A stretch of 64,000 nucleotides of DNA, from contig NZ_CP104143.1 of the NCBI RefSeq assembly GCF_025200715.1, forward strand, positions 1,364,001 to 1,428,000, read 5' to 3'. Each line of letters begins with the position of its first letter. Within the stretch, counting starts at the first letter, position 1. The notes under the pieces are model-generated. The model did no database searches. It saw nothing but the letters and a program-made list of their open reading frames with translations, and was not told the DNA's origin. This document shows positions 24,978 through 34,906 of this stretch, one piece after another. The position numbers and the translations under genes were made by a program. This DNA comes from Rhizobium sullae (GTDB taxonomy: Bacteria > Pseudomonadota > Alphaproteobacteria > Rhizobiales > Rhizobiaceae).

Positions 24978-27900
24978 TCACCGCCCCGGGCGTCCGGTCT
25001 TGCCTTTCGTCCGGCCCTTGCGCTTCTGCTCCGCCGGGTCCTCGTAGGAGCCGGCGCCGGTCTTGCCGCGCGCAAGGGGGCGAGGGTCGTCGGGATTCCC
25101 CCTCACCAAGTTCGGCGAATCGCCCGGCTGCGCCGCGCGGGGCGAACTATCCTCTCCCCGTTGGAGCGAGGAGGGGCTCTGCGTCTGCGGCTTTTCCGGC
25201 AGCTTGCCGGTGATCGGTTTTTCGGTGCGGCCGACGGTCATTTCGTCAAGGGTGTTCTTGCGGAAGAGGGGTTTTACGGCGTCCGTGCCTGGGCCCATGT
25301 CGTCAAGGGTGGGTTTGGCGAAGTAGGTGCCGCTCTTTCCCTCGCCCTTGCGGGCAGGGTGACCCGAAGGGCCGGGAGGGATATTTGCGGCTGACGCTGC
25401 GGATCGTGGTTTCCCCTCTCCAACCTTCCCCACAAGGGGGAGGGAGTCGGTTGCGTTTGCCGCGCCGATCTTCTTTCTTCCACCGGCCTCCATCGCCCTG
25501 GACTCCTCGCGCGCCATCGGGTCGTCCATGACCGCAAGCTCGGCGGCTTTGAGGCGTTTGATTTCGTCGCGCAGGCGGGCGGCTTTTTCGAAGTCGAGGT
25601 CGGCGGCTGCATCGCGCATCTGTTTTTCAAGCGCGTTGAGATGGGTCTGCAGGTTGTTGCCGACGAGGTTGCCGCCGTCGGCGAAGCCCTTGCCGGAGAC
25701 GCCGGAGATGTCGGCGCGGACGTGGTCGCGCTCGTAGACGGAATCGAGGATATCGGAGATGCGGGCCTTCACCGATTCCGGGGTGATGCCGTGTTCGAGG
25801 TTGTAGGCCACCTGCTTTTCGCGGCGGCGGCCGGTTTCCTCCATGGCGCGCTTCATCGAGCCGGTGACATTGTCGGCATAGAGGATGACCTTGCCGTCGA
25901 CGTTGCGTGCGGCGCGGCCGATCGTCTGGATGAGGGACGTCTCGGAGCGCAGAAAACCTTCCTTGTCGGCGTCGAGGATGGCGACGAAGCCGCATTCGGG
26001 GATGTCGAGGCCTTCGCGCAAGAGGTTGATGCCGACCAGCACGTCGAAGGCGCCGAGCCGCAGATCGCGGATGATCTCGATGCGCTCCAGCGTGTCGATG
26101 TCGGAATGCATGTAGCGGACGCGCACGCCCTGCTCATGCAGGTATTCGGTGAGGTCCTCGGCCATGCGCTTGGTGAGTACGGTGACGAGGGTGCGATAGC
26201 CCTTGGCGGCGGTCTCGCGGATTTCGCCGAGCACGTCGTCAACCTGGGAGCGGGCGGAGCGGACCTCCACCGGCGGGTCGATGAGGCCGGTCGGGCGGAT
26301 GACCTGTTCGGCGAAGACGCCGCCGGCCTGCTCCATCTCCCAGCCGCCCGGCGTGGCGGAGACGGCGACGGTGTCCGGGCGCATCGCGTCCCATTCCTCG
26401 AAGCGCAGCGGGCGGTTGTCCATGCAGGACGGCAGGCGGAAGCCGTATTCGGCAAGCGTCGCCTTGCGGCGGAAGTCGCCGCGGTACATGCCGCCGATCT
26501 GCGGTACGGTGACGTGGCTCTCGTCGATGAACAGCAGGGCGTTGTCAGGGATATATTCGAAGAGGGTGGGCGGCGGCTCGCCAGGGGCACGGCCGGTGAG
26601 GTAGCGCGAATAGTTCTCGATGCCGGCGCAGGAGCCGGTCGCCTCCAGCATCTCGATGTCGTAGCGGGTGCGCTGCTCCAGGCGCTGGGCCTCCAGCAGG
26701 CGGCCGGCCTTTTCCAGCTCGGCGAGGCGGAGCTTCAGCTCCTCCTTGATCGCCCTGATGGCGCCGTTGAGCGTGGGGCGCGGCGTGACATAGTGCGAGT
26801 TGGCGTAGATCTTCACCGATTTCAGGTCGCCGGTCTTCTGGCCGGTCAGCGGATCGAACTCGGTGATGGCGTCGATCTCGTCGCCAAACATGCTTATGCG
26901 CCAGGCCGCGTCTTCCAAGTGGGCGGGGAAGAGCTCGATCGTGTCGCCGCGGACGCGAAATGAGCCGCGCTGGAAATCCATGTCGCGGCGCTTGTACTGC
27001 TGGGCGACGAGGTCGGCGAGCAGTTGGCGCTGGTCGAGCCGGTCGCCGACCGACATCTGGAAGGTCATGGCGGTGTAGGTCTCGACCGAGCCGATACCGT
27101 AGATGCAAGAGACTGAGGCGACGATGATGCAATCGTCGCGTTCGAGCAGCGAGCGCGTCGCCGAGTGGCGCATGCGGTCGATCTGCTCGTTGATCGACGA
27201 TTCCTTTTCGATATAGGTGTCGGAGCGCGGGACGTAGGCCTCCGGCTGGTAGTAGTCGTAATAGGAGACGAAATATTCCACCGCGTTGTCGGGGAAGAAG
27301 TTCTTGAACTCGGAATAGAGCTGGGCGGCGAGCGTCTTGTTCGGCGCCAGGATCACGGCGGGACGCTGGGTCGCCTCGATCACCTTGGCCATGGTGAAGG
27401 TCTTGCCGGAGCCGGTGACGCCGAGCAGCACCTGGGAGCGGTCATCGTTCTCAAGGCCCTCGACGAGGTCGCGGATCGCCGTCGGCTGGTCGCCGGCGGG
27501 CTCGTAGTCGGAGACCATGCGGATCTTGATGCCGCCCTCGGACTTCTCCGGCCGGGCCGGGCGGTGCGGCGTCCAGATTTTGCCGTTCTTGTGCAGCGGA
27601 TTGCCGGACTCGATGAGCGCCGAGAGCGCCTCGACTGTGGCCGTAACCGCGGTGCCGGCATTCAGCGAGGCGGCCTCCTCCAGCGTCGTGTCCATGCCGG
27701 AAACCGGATTGAGGCCGGCACGGGCGCGGGTCTTCGGGTCGGTCGAGCCGCCCATCGATGTTCCCCGTGCGGATTTGGAGGCGGCGATCTCCACCTTCTT
27801 GCGGTGCTTGCCGGCCTTGGAGGCGATCTCGCGCTGCGTCTCGACGCTGGACGCCTCGGCGTCGGCTTCTAATTGCTTCACCCAGTCGGCGACGGAGCCC

Positions 27901-27983
27901 TCCAGCGGAGCGCCTTCAAAGGACGACTGCGGGGCTTCCTCGAAGCCGTTCGGGGCGGGGGATTTCTTCGTCGATTTGGCCAT
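24978..27983 (-). CDS. uvrB: Excinuclease ABC subunit B (UvrB), long form
   Basis: A 1001-residue DNA damage-recognition helicase; the usual length is near 670. A non-conserved N-terminal extension of about 145 residues precedes the core ([18 protein letters not shown]). Walker A GVTGSGKT, beta-hairpin [20 protein letters not shown], Walker B LLFIDESH, helicase motifs [18 protein letters not shown] and QTIGRAARN, and a UVR domain ([21 protein letters not shown]) are intact. A tail of about 150 low-complexity residues follows, partly encoded by palindromic repeats. The ATG at 27983 is preferred; the frame is open to 28034. It acts with UvrA and UvrC. Confidence 0.97.
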   Translation of the reverse strand: MAKSTKKSPAPNGFEEAPQSSFEGAPLEGSVADWVKQLEADAEASSVETQREIASKAGKHRKKVEIAASKSARGTSMGGSTDPKTRARAGLNPVSGMDTTLEEAASLNAGTAVTATVEALSALIESGNPLHKNGKIWTPHRPARPEKSEGGIKIRMVSDYEPAGDQPTAIRDLVEGLENDDRSQVLLGVTGSGKTFTMAKVIEATQRPAVILAPNKTLAAQLYSEFKNFFPDNAVEYFVSYYDYYQPEAYVPRSDTYIEKESSINEQIDRMRHSATRSLLERDDCIIVASVSCIYGIGSVETYTAMTFQMSVGDRLDQRQLLADLVAQQYKRRDMDFQRGSFRVRGDTIELFPAHLEDAAWRISMFGDEIDAITEFDPLTGQKTGDLKSVKIYANSHYVTPRPTLNGAIRAIKEELKLRLAELEKAGRLLEAQRLEQRTRYDIEMLEATGSCAGIENYSRYLTGRAPGEPPPTLFEYIPDNALLFIDESHVTVPQIGGMYRGDFRRKATLAEYGFRLPSCMDNRPLRFEEWDAMRPDTVAVSATPGGWEMEQAGGVFAEQVIRPTGLIDPPVEVRSARSQVDDVLGEIRETAAKGYRTLVTVLTKRMAEDLTEYLHEQGVRVRYMHSDIDTLERIEIIRDLRLGAFDVLVGINLLREGLDIPECGFVAILDADKEGFLRSETSLIQTIGRAARNVDGKVILYADNVTGSMKRAMEETGRRREKQVAYNLEHGITPESVKARISDILDSVYERDHVRADISGVSGKGFADGGNLVGNNLQTHLNALEKQMRDAAADLDFEKAARLRDEIKRLKAAELAVMDDPMAREESRAMEAGGRKKIGAANATDSLPLVGKVGEGKPRSAASAANIPPGPSGHPARKGEGKSGTYFAKPTLDDMGPGTDAVKPLFRKNTLDEMTVGRTEKPITGKLPEKPQTQSPSSLQRGEDSSPRAAQPGDSPNLVRGNPDDPRPLARGKTGAGSYEDPAEQKRKGRTKGKTGRPGR
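25150..25178. repeat. Palindromic element fragment inside the uvrB tail
   Basis: CTCTCCCCGTTGGAGCGAGGAGGGG resembles the half of a rhizobial palindromic intergenic repeat and is translated in frame as [11 protein letters not shown]. Confidence 0.5.
25337..25450. repeat. Rhizobial palindromic intergenic element translated within uvrB
   Basis: On the minus strand it runs from CTCCCTCCCCCTTGTGGGGA through AGGTTGGAGAGGGG to TCACCCTGCCCGCAAGGGCG, the pattern of a repeat family frequent between genes in Rhizobium. Here it lies in frame and encodes [11 protein letters not shown] and [11 protein letters not shown] of the UvrB tail. Confidence 0.65.
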
Positions 27984-28076
27984 GGGCGGAATATGGCGAG
28001 AGTCAGGGCGAAAGGGAAGAGGCAAAGAGTACAAAAGGGAAACGAATGAATCGTTCGGATTTCGCCAACAGTGGGC

Positions 28077-29135
28077 TCAATCCTCCGGCAGGGTGAAGAC
28101 CGCGCAGGGCTCGGCGATGCCGCGCAACCGGTGCTCGCCCAGCGGGGTCAGGGCCGCCTCCGTCTCTCGCGCGAGCGCGCCGGAGATCAGCACGCTGCGG
28201 CCAAGGGGTTTGCATAGCCCTTCGAGCCGGCTGACTAGGTTGACGGCGGGGCCGATGGCGGTGAAGTCCAGCCGGTCGGCCGCGCCGATATTGCCCCACA
28301 GCATCTCTCCGAAATGCAGGGCCGCGCCGAAAGGCAGCGGCGGCAATCCCTGCGCCTGCCGCGCCGCGTCGAGATGGGCCATGCCGGCGCGGGCGGCGGC
28401 GGCGGCCCGCAGCGCCGCCTCGCAGGCTTCGGCCGGCGCGCCGGCAGCCGGGAAAATCGCCAGCACGCCGTCGCCCATGAACTTCAGCACCTCGCCGCCG
28501 AAGGCGTGGACTGCGCCAGCGACGCGGTCGAACCACGCATCGAGCGCGGCGATCATCACCACAGGCTCTGTCGCTTCGGAGAGGGCGGTGAAATCGCGCA
28601 AATCAGCACAGAGCAGTGCGGCACGGATCGTCTCCCCGGTGCCGCGATGCAGCGCGCCGGCCTGCACCCGCGCGGCACTGCGCCGCCCGAGATAGGCTTC
28701 GAGTAGTGCTGAAAGCGCCGCCCTTGCGGCGAGCGCTGCCAACGGTGCCGCGGCAAAACGCGAGGCCTGCCGCAGCCGGCCGGCCTCGGCTTGGTCGAAC
28801 GGCCGTATCCCGGCCCAGCCGAGCAGCGGACTGTCCGGCGCCGAGCCTGCGATGTGCTCCTCTACCGGGCCGAGCCCGGCCAGCCAGTCGCGTCCGGCCT
28901 GGTTGAGCGCCGCGCCGGGGAAAGCCAACGCCTCGATCACCACGCCAGTCTCCGCCCGCCAGAGCCAGGTGCGGCGGGCGACGATCGGATGCGGCACCGC
29001 GAGCGTCAGAGCTGCGCCGGCCAGCGGCAGGCCGTCGGCCAGCAGCCGGCCGCCGAGCTCGGACAAGAATCGTTCAGGGCTAGGCGAGGCACCGGCCTCG
29101 TCCACCAGCCAGGCGAGGGGCGGGGGTAGATCCAT
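28077..29135 (-). CDS. Class III nucleotide cyclase with uncharacterised N-terminal domain
   Basis: A 352-residue soluble protein. The C-terminal cyclase domain has LLCADLRDFTALSE (metal Asp), KFMGDGVLAIFPAAG (base Lys, second Asp), HFGEMLWGNIG and RLDFTAIGPAVNLVSRLEG with a class IIIb Thr and the Asn/Arg pair. The first 160 residues have no transmembrane helix and are Ala-rich; a similar N-terminus (LPLAGAALTLAVPHP, RTWLWRAETGV) occurs in a family of adenylate cyclases with a sensor of unknown ligand. It lies 93 bases upstream of uvrB but has its own promoter region, no overlap. Confidence 0.9.
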   Translation of the reverse strand: MDLPPPLAWLVDEAGASPSPERFLSELGGRLLADGLPLAGAALTLAVPHPIVARRTWLWRAETGVVIEALAFPGAALNQAGRDWLAGLGPVEEHIAGSAPDSPLLGWAGIRPFDQAEAGRLRQASRFAAAPLAALAARAALSALLEAYLGRRSAARVQAGALHRGTGETIRAALLCADLRDFTALSEATEPVVMIAALDAWFDRVAGAVHAFGGEVLKFMGDGVLAIFPAAGAPAEACEAALRAAAAARAGMAHLDAARQAQGLPPLPFGAALHFGEMLWGNIGAADRLDFTAIGPAVNLVSRLEGLCKPLGRSVLISGALARETEAALTPLGEHRLRGIAEPCAVFTLPED

Positions 29136-29231
29136 GCCGCGATCATGCCACCGCGATCGCCGCCTGTCATCCGCGCCGCTCCAGTTGTTGCGTCACCGTG
29201 CGGGGATATTCAATTTCGGGAGCGGACGCTG

Positions 29232-29678
29232 TCACGTTTTGCCGGCGAAGGAATCCGGACCCGGATCGCGCCCGGCTGCGACTTCGACCAATCGGTCGAG
29301 GTAATGAGCCCAGCCTTCCGCATGGCCCTCGCATTGTTCGGTGCTCGGCAGGCCGGTATGAGTCAGGCGCAGCAGTGTTCCATCCGGCTGCTCGACGAGG
29401 TCGATCTCGACCAGGCTCGACCCCGGCGGCACCACTTCGCTGCCGTCCCAGCCGAAGCTGTAGGCCAGGCGGTGCACCGGCACCACCTCGCGAAAGGAGC
29501 CGCGGGCAAAGCGGGCACCGGTGACGTTGACCAGATAGATTCCTCCAGGCTGCGGCTCGATCTCCGCCTCCGTTCCCATCCAGCGCAGAATCTTCTCCGG
29601 ATCGGTCAGGAGGGCGAACACCGCGGAGGGCGGCGCCGGAATATGCGTCTCGCGGCGAACGACAAGGGACTCTTGCAT
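29232..29678 (-). CDS. SRPBCC (AHSA1/START-like) domain protein
   Basis: A 148-residue helix-grip protein: ETHIPAPPSAVFALLTDPEKILRWMG at the N-terminus, then TEAEIEPQPGGIYLVNV and RLTHTGLPSTEQCEGHAEGWAHYLDRLVEVAAG at the C-terminus. The ATG at 29678 has GGGAGAG upstream; earlier ATGs (29702, 29744) are less likely. The fold binds hydrophobic small molecules; activity unknown. This is the first of four AHSA1-type genes in the window. Confidence 0.85.
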   Translation of the reverse strand: MQESLVVRRETHIPAPPSAVFALLTDPEKILRWMGTEAEIEPQPGGIYLVNVTGARFARGSFREVVPVHRLAYSFGWDGSEVVPPGSSLVEIDLVEQPDGTLLRLTHTGLPSTEQCEGHAEGWAHYLDRLVEVAAGRDPGPDSFAGKT

Positions 29679-29930
29679 CGGTCTCTCTCCCGTGTTTGTC
29701 ATGGCACCTGGGGCGGAGGATGGCAAAGTGCTACCCCGCAGCATGTAGGCGGAAGCTCTCCCTCAACAAGGGCACCTCAAGCACCTAACATGGCACCAAC
29801 TTTAGCCCTTGCCATCGAAATGATGGGAGTGACAAGTGTGACGGGATTCCATGGACTCGCCAGCGCCGGAGATGATGGTTGTAGACGTTCTCCCCGGGGG
29901 GTATCGGGAGCCATTGCCGGTGACGAACGG

Positions 29931-30494
29931 TCAATCGGCGGTCTCCTTCAAATCGTGGCGCATGATCGGGCGCGCGCGAATCCGCCGGGCGACGACCTTG
30001 AAGCCGGCGCGCGTGAAGGTCGACGCATAGCCGCTGCCCGAAGCGCTCGGCGACACCCTGGCATCGAAGGGGTAGGCTTCAAGGGCCGGTGCCTTTGCCA
30101 TCCTGGCGGTCTTCAAGGCCGCCAGGATCAGCTCGAACGTCACGCCCTGCCGGCGATAGCCCTTGCGCACATAAAGGCAGGACAGCGCCCAGACTGGAGC
30201 ATCGTCTACCCGCTTCACCCGCCACTGCCGGTCCAACGCAGGAACGGCGTCGCGTGGCGTGAGCTGGCACCAGCCGACCGCGACATCGCCATGGAAGGCA
30301 AGAAGGCCCGGTGGCGGGCCGCGCTTGACGATCTCGCGGAACACCGCCTTGTTTTCCTCGCCCGGCCGCTTGCGATAGGCCGCACCGATCCGCCCATACA
30401 TGCACCAGCAACGGCTGGCGGCGCCGGTCTTACCGAAGAGATCCTCAAGGAAAGGCCATAAGTCAGGCGTGAGCGGGCGAATCTCGAGTTCCAT
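29931..30494 (-). CDS. GNAT-family N-acetyltransferase
   Basis: A 187-residue GNAT-fold protein. It starts MELEIRPLTPDLWPFLEDLF, has CWCMYGRIGAAYRK, then WALSCLYVRKGYRRQGV with the acetyl-CoA pyrophosphate-binding loop (R-x-x-G-V), then LEAYPFDARV. Cofactor acetyl-CoA, acceptor unknown. Stand-alone gene, 186 bases from the SRPBCC gene. Confidence 0.85.
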   Translation of the reverse strand: MELEIRPLTPDLWPFLEDLFGKTGAASRCWCMYGRIGAAYRKRPGEENKAVFREIVKRGPPPGLLAFHGDVAVGWCQLTPRDAVPALDRQWRVKRVDDAPVWALSCLYVRKGYRRQGVTFELILAALKTARMAKAPALEAYPFDARVSPSASGSGYASTFTRAGFKVVARRIRARPIMRHDLKETAD

Positions 30495-30697
30495 GCAACA
30501 TACCCTTCGCTGGATTTGTCGCGTTCAACGCTGGCACCACACAGTGGCTTTCCACCGGTTGCGGTCGCTCTTTGTGGAAGGCATGTTGTTTCTGCCGGCA
30601 TCTTTTCAAGTTTTTCCGGGGCCGTTGTCGGGACAGGCGGCGGCCACACGTCCTTGGCAGGTAAGGGCCACAAGGGCTCGCACAGAGGAGAGCAGAC

Positions 30698-31357
30698 ATG
30701 AGAAAGGTTATCACCGGTGCATTCGTCAGTCTTGATGGCGTCATGCAGGCGCCGGGCGGCCCGCACGAAGACCCTGTCGGTGGCTTCAAGTATGGCGGCT
30801 GGGTCTGGCCTTATTTCGACGAGGCAATGGGGAAGGCCGTGGACGAGATGTTCGCCAAGCCGTTCGACCTTCTGCTCGGCCGCAAGACCTATGATATCTT
30901 CGCCGCATATTGGCCATATGTCGATGCCGACGACTCGATCGGCCCGCTGTTCGACCGCATCACCAAATATGTCGCGACCCGCAATCCGGACTTCAAGCTC
31001 AGCTGGCAGAACAGCCAGTTGCTCGGTACCGATGCGGTCGCCGCACTCAGGACGTTGAAAAGCGGGGAAGGCCCGGATTTGCTGACCCAGGGCTCGACCG
31101 ACTTTCTGCAGACCCTGTTCAGAAACGACCTAGTCGATGAATTCAATGTTTTCTTATTTCCGGTCGTGCTCGGCAAGGGCAAGAAATTGTTCGGCGACGG
31201 CGCCTTTCCCGGCGCGCTGAAACTCGTGAGCTCACGGGTCTCCGGCTCCGGCGTGACGATCAACAAATACGCTCGCAACGGCGACGTCGTCACAGGCTCA
31301 TTCGGACCCGACCAGCCAAGCGCGGCCGAAATGGAGCGGCGCAGGAACCTGAGCTGA
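30698..31357 (+). CDS. RibD/DHFR-like reductase domain protein
   Basis: A 219-residue dihydrofolate-reductase-fold protein of the RibD C-terminal family: KVITGAFVSLDGVMQAPGG, then PFDLLLGRKTYDIFAAYWP, and LTQGSTDFLQTLFRNDLVDEF with FLFPVVLGKGKKLF. GGAGAG lies before the ATG. It probably binds NADPH; the substrate is unknown and this short branch is often found as an isolated gene. It heads a small plus-strand pair with the 108-residue protein at 31388. Confidence 0.85.
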   Translation: MRKVITGAFVSLDGVMQAPGGPHEDPVGGFKYGGWVWPYFDEAMGKAVDEMFAKPFDLLLGRKTYDIFAAYWPYVDADDSIGPLFDRITKYVATRNPDFKLSWQNSQLLGTDAVAALRTLKSGEGPDLLTQGSTDFLQTLFRNDLVDEFNVFLFPVVLGKGKKLFGDGAFPGALKLVSSRVSGSGVTINKYARNGDVVTGSFGPDQPSAAEMERRRNLS

Positions 31358-31387
31358 GGCTCTGGACGCCGTTTGGAGAGGTGAAGC

Positions 31388-31714
31388 ATGGAGGACATTC
31401 CGGTCATCAAAATGCGGCGCAAAGGCAAAAGCCTGACGCAGAGCATGCTGATCCCAAGCGAGACGATGGTCGCCGACGAACTGCGGGCGGCCCAACCGGG
31501 CCATCTGTCGGACCCGGCGGCGCTGAGACGTGCACTCGCGGCAAAATACGGAGCCGATGCGTGCTGCCCGGTGACCGTGCAGCGGCACCTGGTGCGCATC
31601 AGCGAGGATGCCAGCGCTCCCTTCTGGCGCGTCGTGGACCCTGACCGGCCGTTCGCACGGCGAATGACCGGTGGGCCGGACCATATTCGCGAAAAGCTGG
31701 CCGCTGAGCGCTGA
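31388..31714 (+). CDS. Small conserved-looking protein of unknown function
   Basis: A 108-residue basic protein starting MEDIPVIKMRRKGKSLTQSM. Its C-terminal half (CCPVTVQRHLVRISEDASAPFWRVVDPDRPFARRMTGGP) has a tight run of aromatic and charged residues and vaguely resembles the alkyltransferase-like (MGMT) fold with the CC pair, but no PCHR active site is present. I do not recognise its family with confidence. It follows the RibD-like gene by 30 bases with a ribosome site (GGAGAG) and meets the molybdenum subunit gene tail to tail. Confidence 0.6.
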   Translation: MEDIPVIKMRRKGKSLTQSMLIPSETMVADELRAAQPGHLSDPAALRRALAAKYGADACCPVTVQRHLVRISEDASAPFWRVVDPDRPFARRMTGGPDHIREKLAAER

Positions 31715-31721
31715 GCGCTGT

Positions 31722-33929
31722 TCAAGCAGTCAGGACATGCTCGATTTGGATCGGCAGGGTCCGTACGCGCTTGCCCGTTGCGTGGAATACCGCGTTCGCG
31801 ATCGCTGGAGCGGTTCCCACCAGGGCAATCTCGCCCAAGCCTTTCACGCCGAGCGGGTTCACATGCGGATCGATCTCGTCGACGAAGAGTGCGTCCAGCT
31901 TCGGAATATCGAGATTCACAGGCATGAGGTAGTCGGCCATGTGGGCATTGACCGGCCGGCCGTCGCGCGGATCGAGGACGGTACGCTCCATCAACGCCAT
32001 GCCGATGCCCCCGATCATGCCGCCCGTGCATTGGCTTCTGGCAAGCAGCGGATTGACGACGCGCCCGATGCCATAAGCCCCGACGATGCGGCGCACCCCG
32101 ATCGTTCCGACGTCGGGGTCGATGGCAACTTCCGCGAAAACCGCGCCGAAGGAATGCATCGAATATCGTTCCGCCACCTCCGGATCACGCTGCGCAAATC
32201 CGTTGGCTTCGACCGGAACACCGGTTCTGCCGACGATATCCTGATAGGACAAACCCGATGACGGCTCCCCGCGGCGGTGAAGGAGCCCGCCGCTCCACTC
32301 AAGATCGTCCACCGACGCTCGGAAGGCAGGCGAGCCGGCATCCTCTACCGCACGGCGGGCGATCTGCGCCTGCACCTCAAGACAGGCGGCCCGAATTGCC
32401 GATCCCACCGACGCCATCGTCCATGAGCCGCCATGCGAGGGTGTCTGCGGGTAATCCGACCTGCCGAGCCTGAAGCGGACCTGCTCGAGCGGCAGTCCAA
32501 GGAATTCCGCCGCCACTTGTGTCATCGACGTATAGGTGCCCGGACCCATGTCGCTGGCGGCCGCCTCCACCTCGGCAACGCCATCCGTCAGCAGCCGAAC
32601 TCTGGCGTTGGCAGGCGCGTGAAACGCCGGATAGGTGGCTGTGGCCGCTCCCATGCCGATCAGAAGACGCCCGTCGCGCATGGAGCGCGGTTCGGGCGTC
32701 CTTTGAGCCCAGCCGAAGCGGTCGGCGCCGAGTTCGTAACATTGCATCAGCGAGCGGCTGGAAAACGGCTTGTTTTCAGCTTCATCGACCCGCGGCTCGT
32801 TGCGGCGTCTCAGCTCGATCGGATCGATCCCGAGCTTATAGGACAACTCGTCCATTGCACTTTCGAGGGCAAAGATGCCGCTTGCTTCGCCCGGACCGCG
32901 CATATGGTTTGGCGTGCCCGTGTCGAGCTGCACCAGCCGGTACTGGGTGCGCACGTTGGGGCAGGAATAGAGATAGTCCGTGACGGTGGTCAGGGCTTCC
33001 GTGAATTGCTCGTAGCGGCTTGTTTCTCCCGCGCCTTCGTGAACCACGCCGAGAAGCTTGCCGTCGGGCGTCGCTCCAAGCGCAATCCTCTGAAGCGTGC
33101 GCGGCCGGTGGCCGGTGGTGAAGAACATCTGCTTGCGGGTGAGCACGAGCTTGACGGGCCGTCCGACATGGCGCGCTGCAAGTGCCGCGAGTGTGACATG
33201 CGGCCAGGTCCTGAGGCTCGTTCCGAAGGCGCCGCCGATGAACGGGCAGACGACCTCGACATTCTGGACGGGCAGGCCAAAGACCGCGGCAATCTCGGCT
33301 TGCTCATTCACCAAGTACTGGCTCTTGCTCCAAAGGGTCAGCCGCTCGCCGTTCCACGCTGCGATTGTCGCGTGCGGCTCCATGGGATTATGGTTTTCGC
33401 GGGCGATTTCATAGATTTCGTCGATCGTGACGGAAGCATCCGCTATGGCGGTTTCCGCATCGCCGCGTGATCTGTCGGCCGCCTCCGGAGCAATTCTTTC
33501 TGTGCGCGGATCGGCTGGATCGACGAGCGGCCGCCGGGCCTCATAGGAAATGCGGAGCGCGGCGGCAGCGCGCTCGGCATGATCGAGGGTGTCCGCAACG
33601 ACGACGGCAACGGGCTGCCCGTAAAAACGCACGGTGTCGTCCTGCAGGACGTGGAGGCGTTCGCCCACTGCCGGATCAATGACGGCCTTGTGGGGCAGAT
33701 ATGGCAGGCGTTGCGCGTTGCTGTACGCTATCACGGCGGCGACGCCGGGCGTCCTCTCGACCTCCGCGCTTTCGATCCCGGTCACTCGGCCGAGACCGAT
33801 GGTCGCGCTGACGATCACGGCGTAGAGCTGGTCCGGCTGGTTGAAATCGGCGGCGTAGCGTGCCGCGCCTGTGACTTTGGCGCGGCCGTCGACACGGGTC
33901 AGGGGCTTTCCGATGAGGTTCACGCTCAT
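31722..33929 (-). CDS. paoC: Aldehyde oxidoreductase molybdenum-binding subunit, PaoC-like
   Basis: A 735-residue xanthine-oxidase-family large subunit. Recognisable segments: RVDGRAKVTGAARYAADF, the pterin-binding FIGGAFGTSLRTWPHVTLAALAARHVGRPVKLVLTRKQMF, GEASGIFALESAMDEL, and the C-terminal KGLGEIALVGTAPAIANAVFHATG with the catalytic Glu in GEIA. The start at 33929 overlaps the end of the FAD subunit (ATGA). The enzyme oxidises aldehydes with molybdopterin cytosine dinucleotide cofactor in the periplasm, through the Tat-exported Fe-S partner. Confidence 0.93.
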   Translation of the reverse strand: MSVNLIGKPLTRVDGRAKVTGAARYAADFNQPDQLYAVIVSATIGLGRVTGIESAEVERTPGVAAVIAYSNAQRLPYLPHKAVIDPAVGERLHVLQDDTVRFYGQPVAVVVADTLDHAERAAAALRISYEARRPLVDPADPRTERIAPEAADRSRGDAETAIADASVTIDEIYEIARENHNPMEPHATIAAWNGERLTLWSKSQYLVNEQAEIAAVFGLPVQNVEVVCPFIGGAFGTSLRTWPHVTLAALAARHVGRPVKLVLTRKQMFFTTGHRPRTLQRIALGATPDGKLLGVVHEGAGETSRYEQFTEALTTVTDYLYSCPNVRTQYRLVQLDTGTPNHMRGPGEASGIFALESAMDELSYKLGIDPIELRRRNEPRVDEAENKPFSSRSLMQCYELGADRFGWAQRTPEPRSMRDGRLLIGMGAATATYPAFHAPANARVRLLTDGVAEVEAAASDMGPGTYTSMTQVAAEFLGLPLEQVRFRLGRSDYPQTPSHGGSWTMASVGSAIRAACLEVQAQIARRAVEDAGSPAFRASVDDLEWSGGLLHRRGEPSSGLSYQDIVGRTGVPVEANGFAQRDPEVAERYSMHSFGAVFAEVAIDPDVGTIGVRRIVGAYGIGRVVNPLLARSQCTGGMIGGIGMALMERTVLDPRDGRPVNAHMADYLMPVNLDIPKLDALFVDEIDPHVNPLGVKGLGEIALVGTAPAIANAVFHATGKRVRTLPIQIEHVLTA

Positions 33930-34903
33930 ACGATTTCTCCCGCCATTTCGAGTGCCAGGACAATCGTCCGCGGCAAGAGTTCGAGCTTGAAGTGATTGTG
34001 GTGCAGCGGCCGGGCGCCTTGCGTGGCCAGTTGCGCAGCGTCCTCGAATGCCTGGCGGCCCGGTCGTTTCCCCAGCAGCGCGGCCTCGCAATCGCGGAGG
34101 CGCCAGGGACGCGTGCCGACCCCGCCGACCGCGAGACGGATTTCGCGGATCACGTCATCCTCGACTAAGAGGTCAACAGCCGCTGAGACGAGCGCGAATT
34201 CATAGGAGGCGCGGTCGCGGACCTTCAGGTAGCGGGCGCGGCTGCTGCGGGGCCTGCCTGGCACGCGCAGCTCCATGATGAGCTCGTCCGGCAGCAATGT
34301 GTGTTCGATTTGCGGCGTATCGCCCGGCAGTCGGAAGAGTTCCTCGACCGGAAAACTGCGTTCGCCTTGCGGACCCCGGACACGCATCGTGGCGTCGAGC
34401 GCGACCAGAGCGACGGCGACATCGGAAGGATGCGTTGCCACGCAATGGTCGCTCGTGCCGAGGATGGCGTGACCGGCATTCAGCCCATCGATTGCCGCGC
34501 AGCCCGATCCCGGCATGCGCTTGTTGCAGCCGACATCGAGCATGCGGAAATAGGGACAGCGAACCCGCTGTAGAAGGTTGCCGCCCATCGAGGCCATGTT
34601 CCGCAGTTGCGGCGAGGCGCCCTCGATCAGGCTTTCCGCGATCAGCGGCTGCAGGCGCTGGACATTCGGATCGGCGGCGACGTCGGCCATGCGCGCAAGC
34701 GCGCCGATGACCAGATCCTCGCCCTCCACACGGATGCCACCCAGGGGAAGCGCGTTTATGTCAACGAGCCGTTCGGGACGCTCGACCTCCTCGCGCATCA
34801 GGTCGACGAGCGTGGTGCCCCCGGCAATATAGCGCCCGCCCGCCGCGGCGGCCGCTATAGCGTCTTCGGTGCTGCGTGGCTTTTCCAGGATGAAAGGAAG
34901 CAT
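33926..34903 (-). CDS. paoB: Aldehyde oxidoreductase FAD-binding subunit, PaoB-like
   Basis: A 325-residue FAD subunit of the CO dehydrogenase/xanthine oxidase family: AAGGRYIAGGTTLVDLMRE (FAD pyrophosphate site), NMASMGGNLLQRVRCPYFR with extra cysteines (CGCN-like region RMPGSGCAAI) found in PaoB-type subunits carrying an additional 4Fe-4S cluster. Couples electrons from molybdenum to acceptor. Three bases separate it from paoA upstream and it overlaps paoC. Confidence 0.9.
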   Translation of the reverse strand: MLPFILEKPRSTEDAIAAAAAGGRYIAGGTTLVDLMREEVERPERLVDINALPLGGIRVEGEDLVIGALARMADVAADPNVQRLQPLIAESLIEGASPQLRNMASMGGNLLQRVRCPYFRMLDVGCNKRMPGSGCAAIDGLNAGHAILGTSDHCVATHPSDVAVALVALDATMRVRGPQGERSFPVEELFRLPGDTPQIEHTLLPDELIMELRVPGRPRSSRARYLKVRDRASYEFALVSAAVDLLVEDDVIREIRLAVGGVGTRPWRLRDCEAALLGKRPGRQAFEDAAQLATQGARPLHHNHFKLELLPRTIVLALEMAGEIV

Positions 34904-34906
34904 GGA

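Noticed and set aside
25641..26963. A 440-codon plus-strand frame
   Set aside because: It is antisense to the UvrB helicase core and is open only because of GC-rich codon bias.
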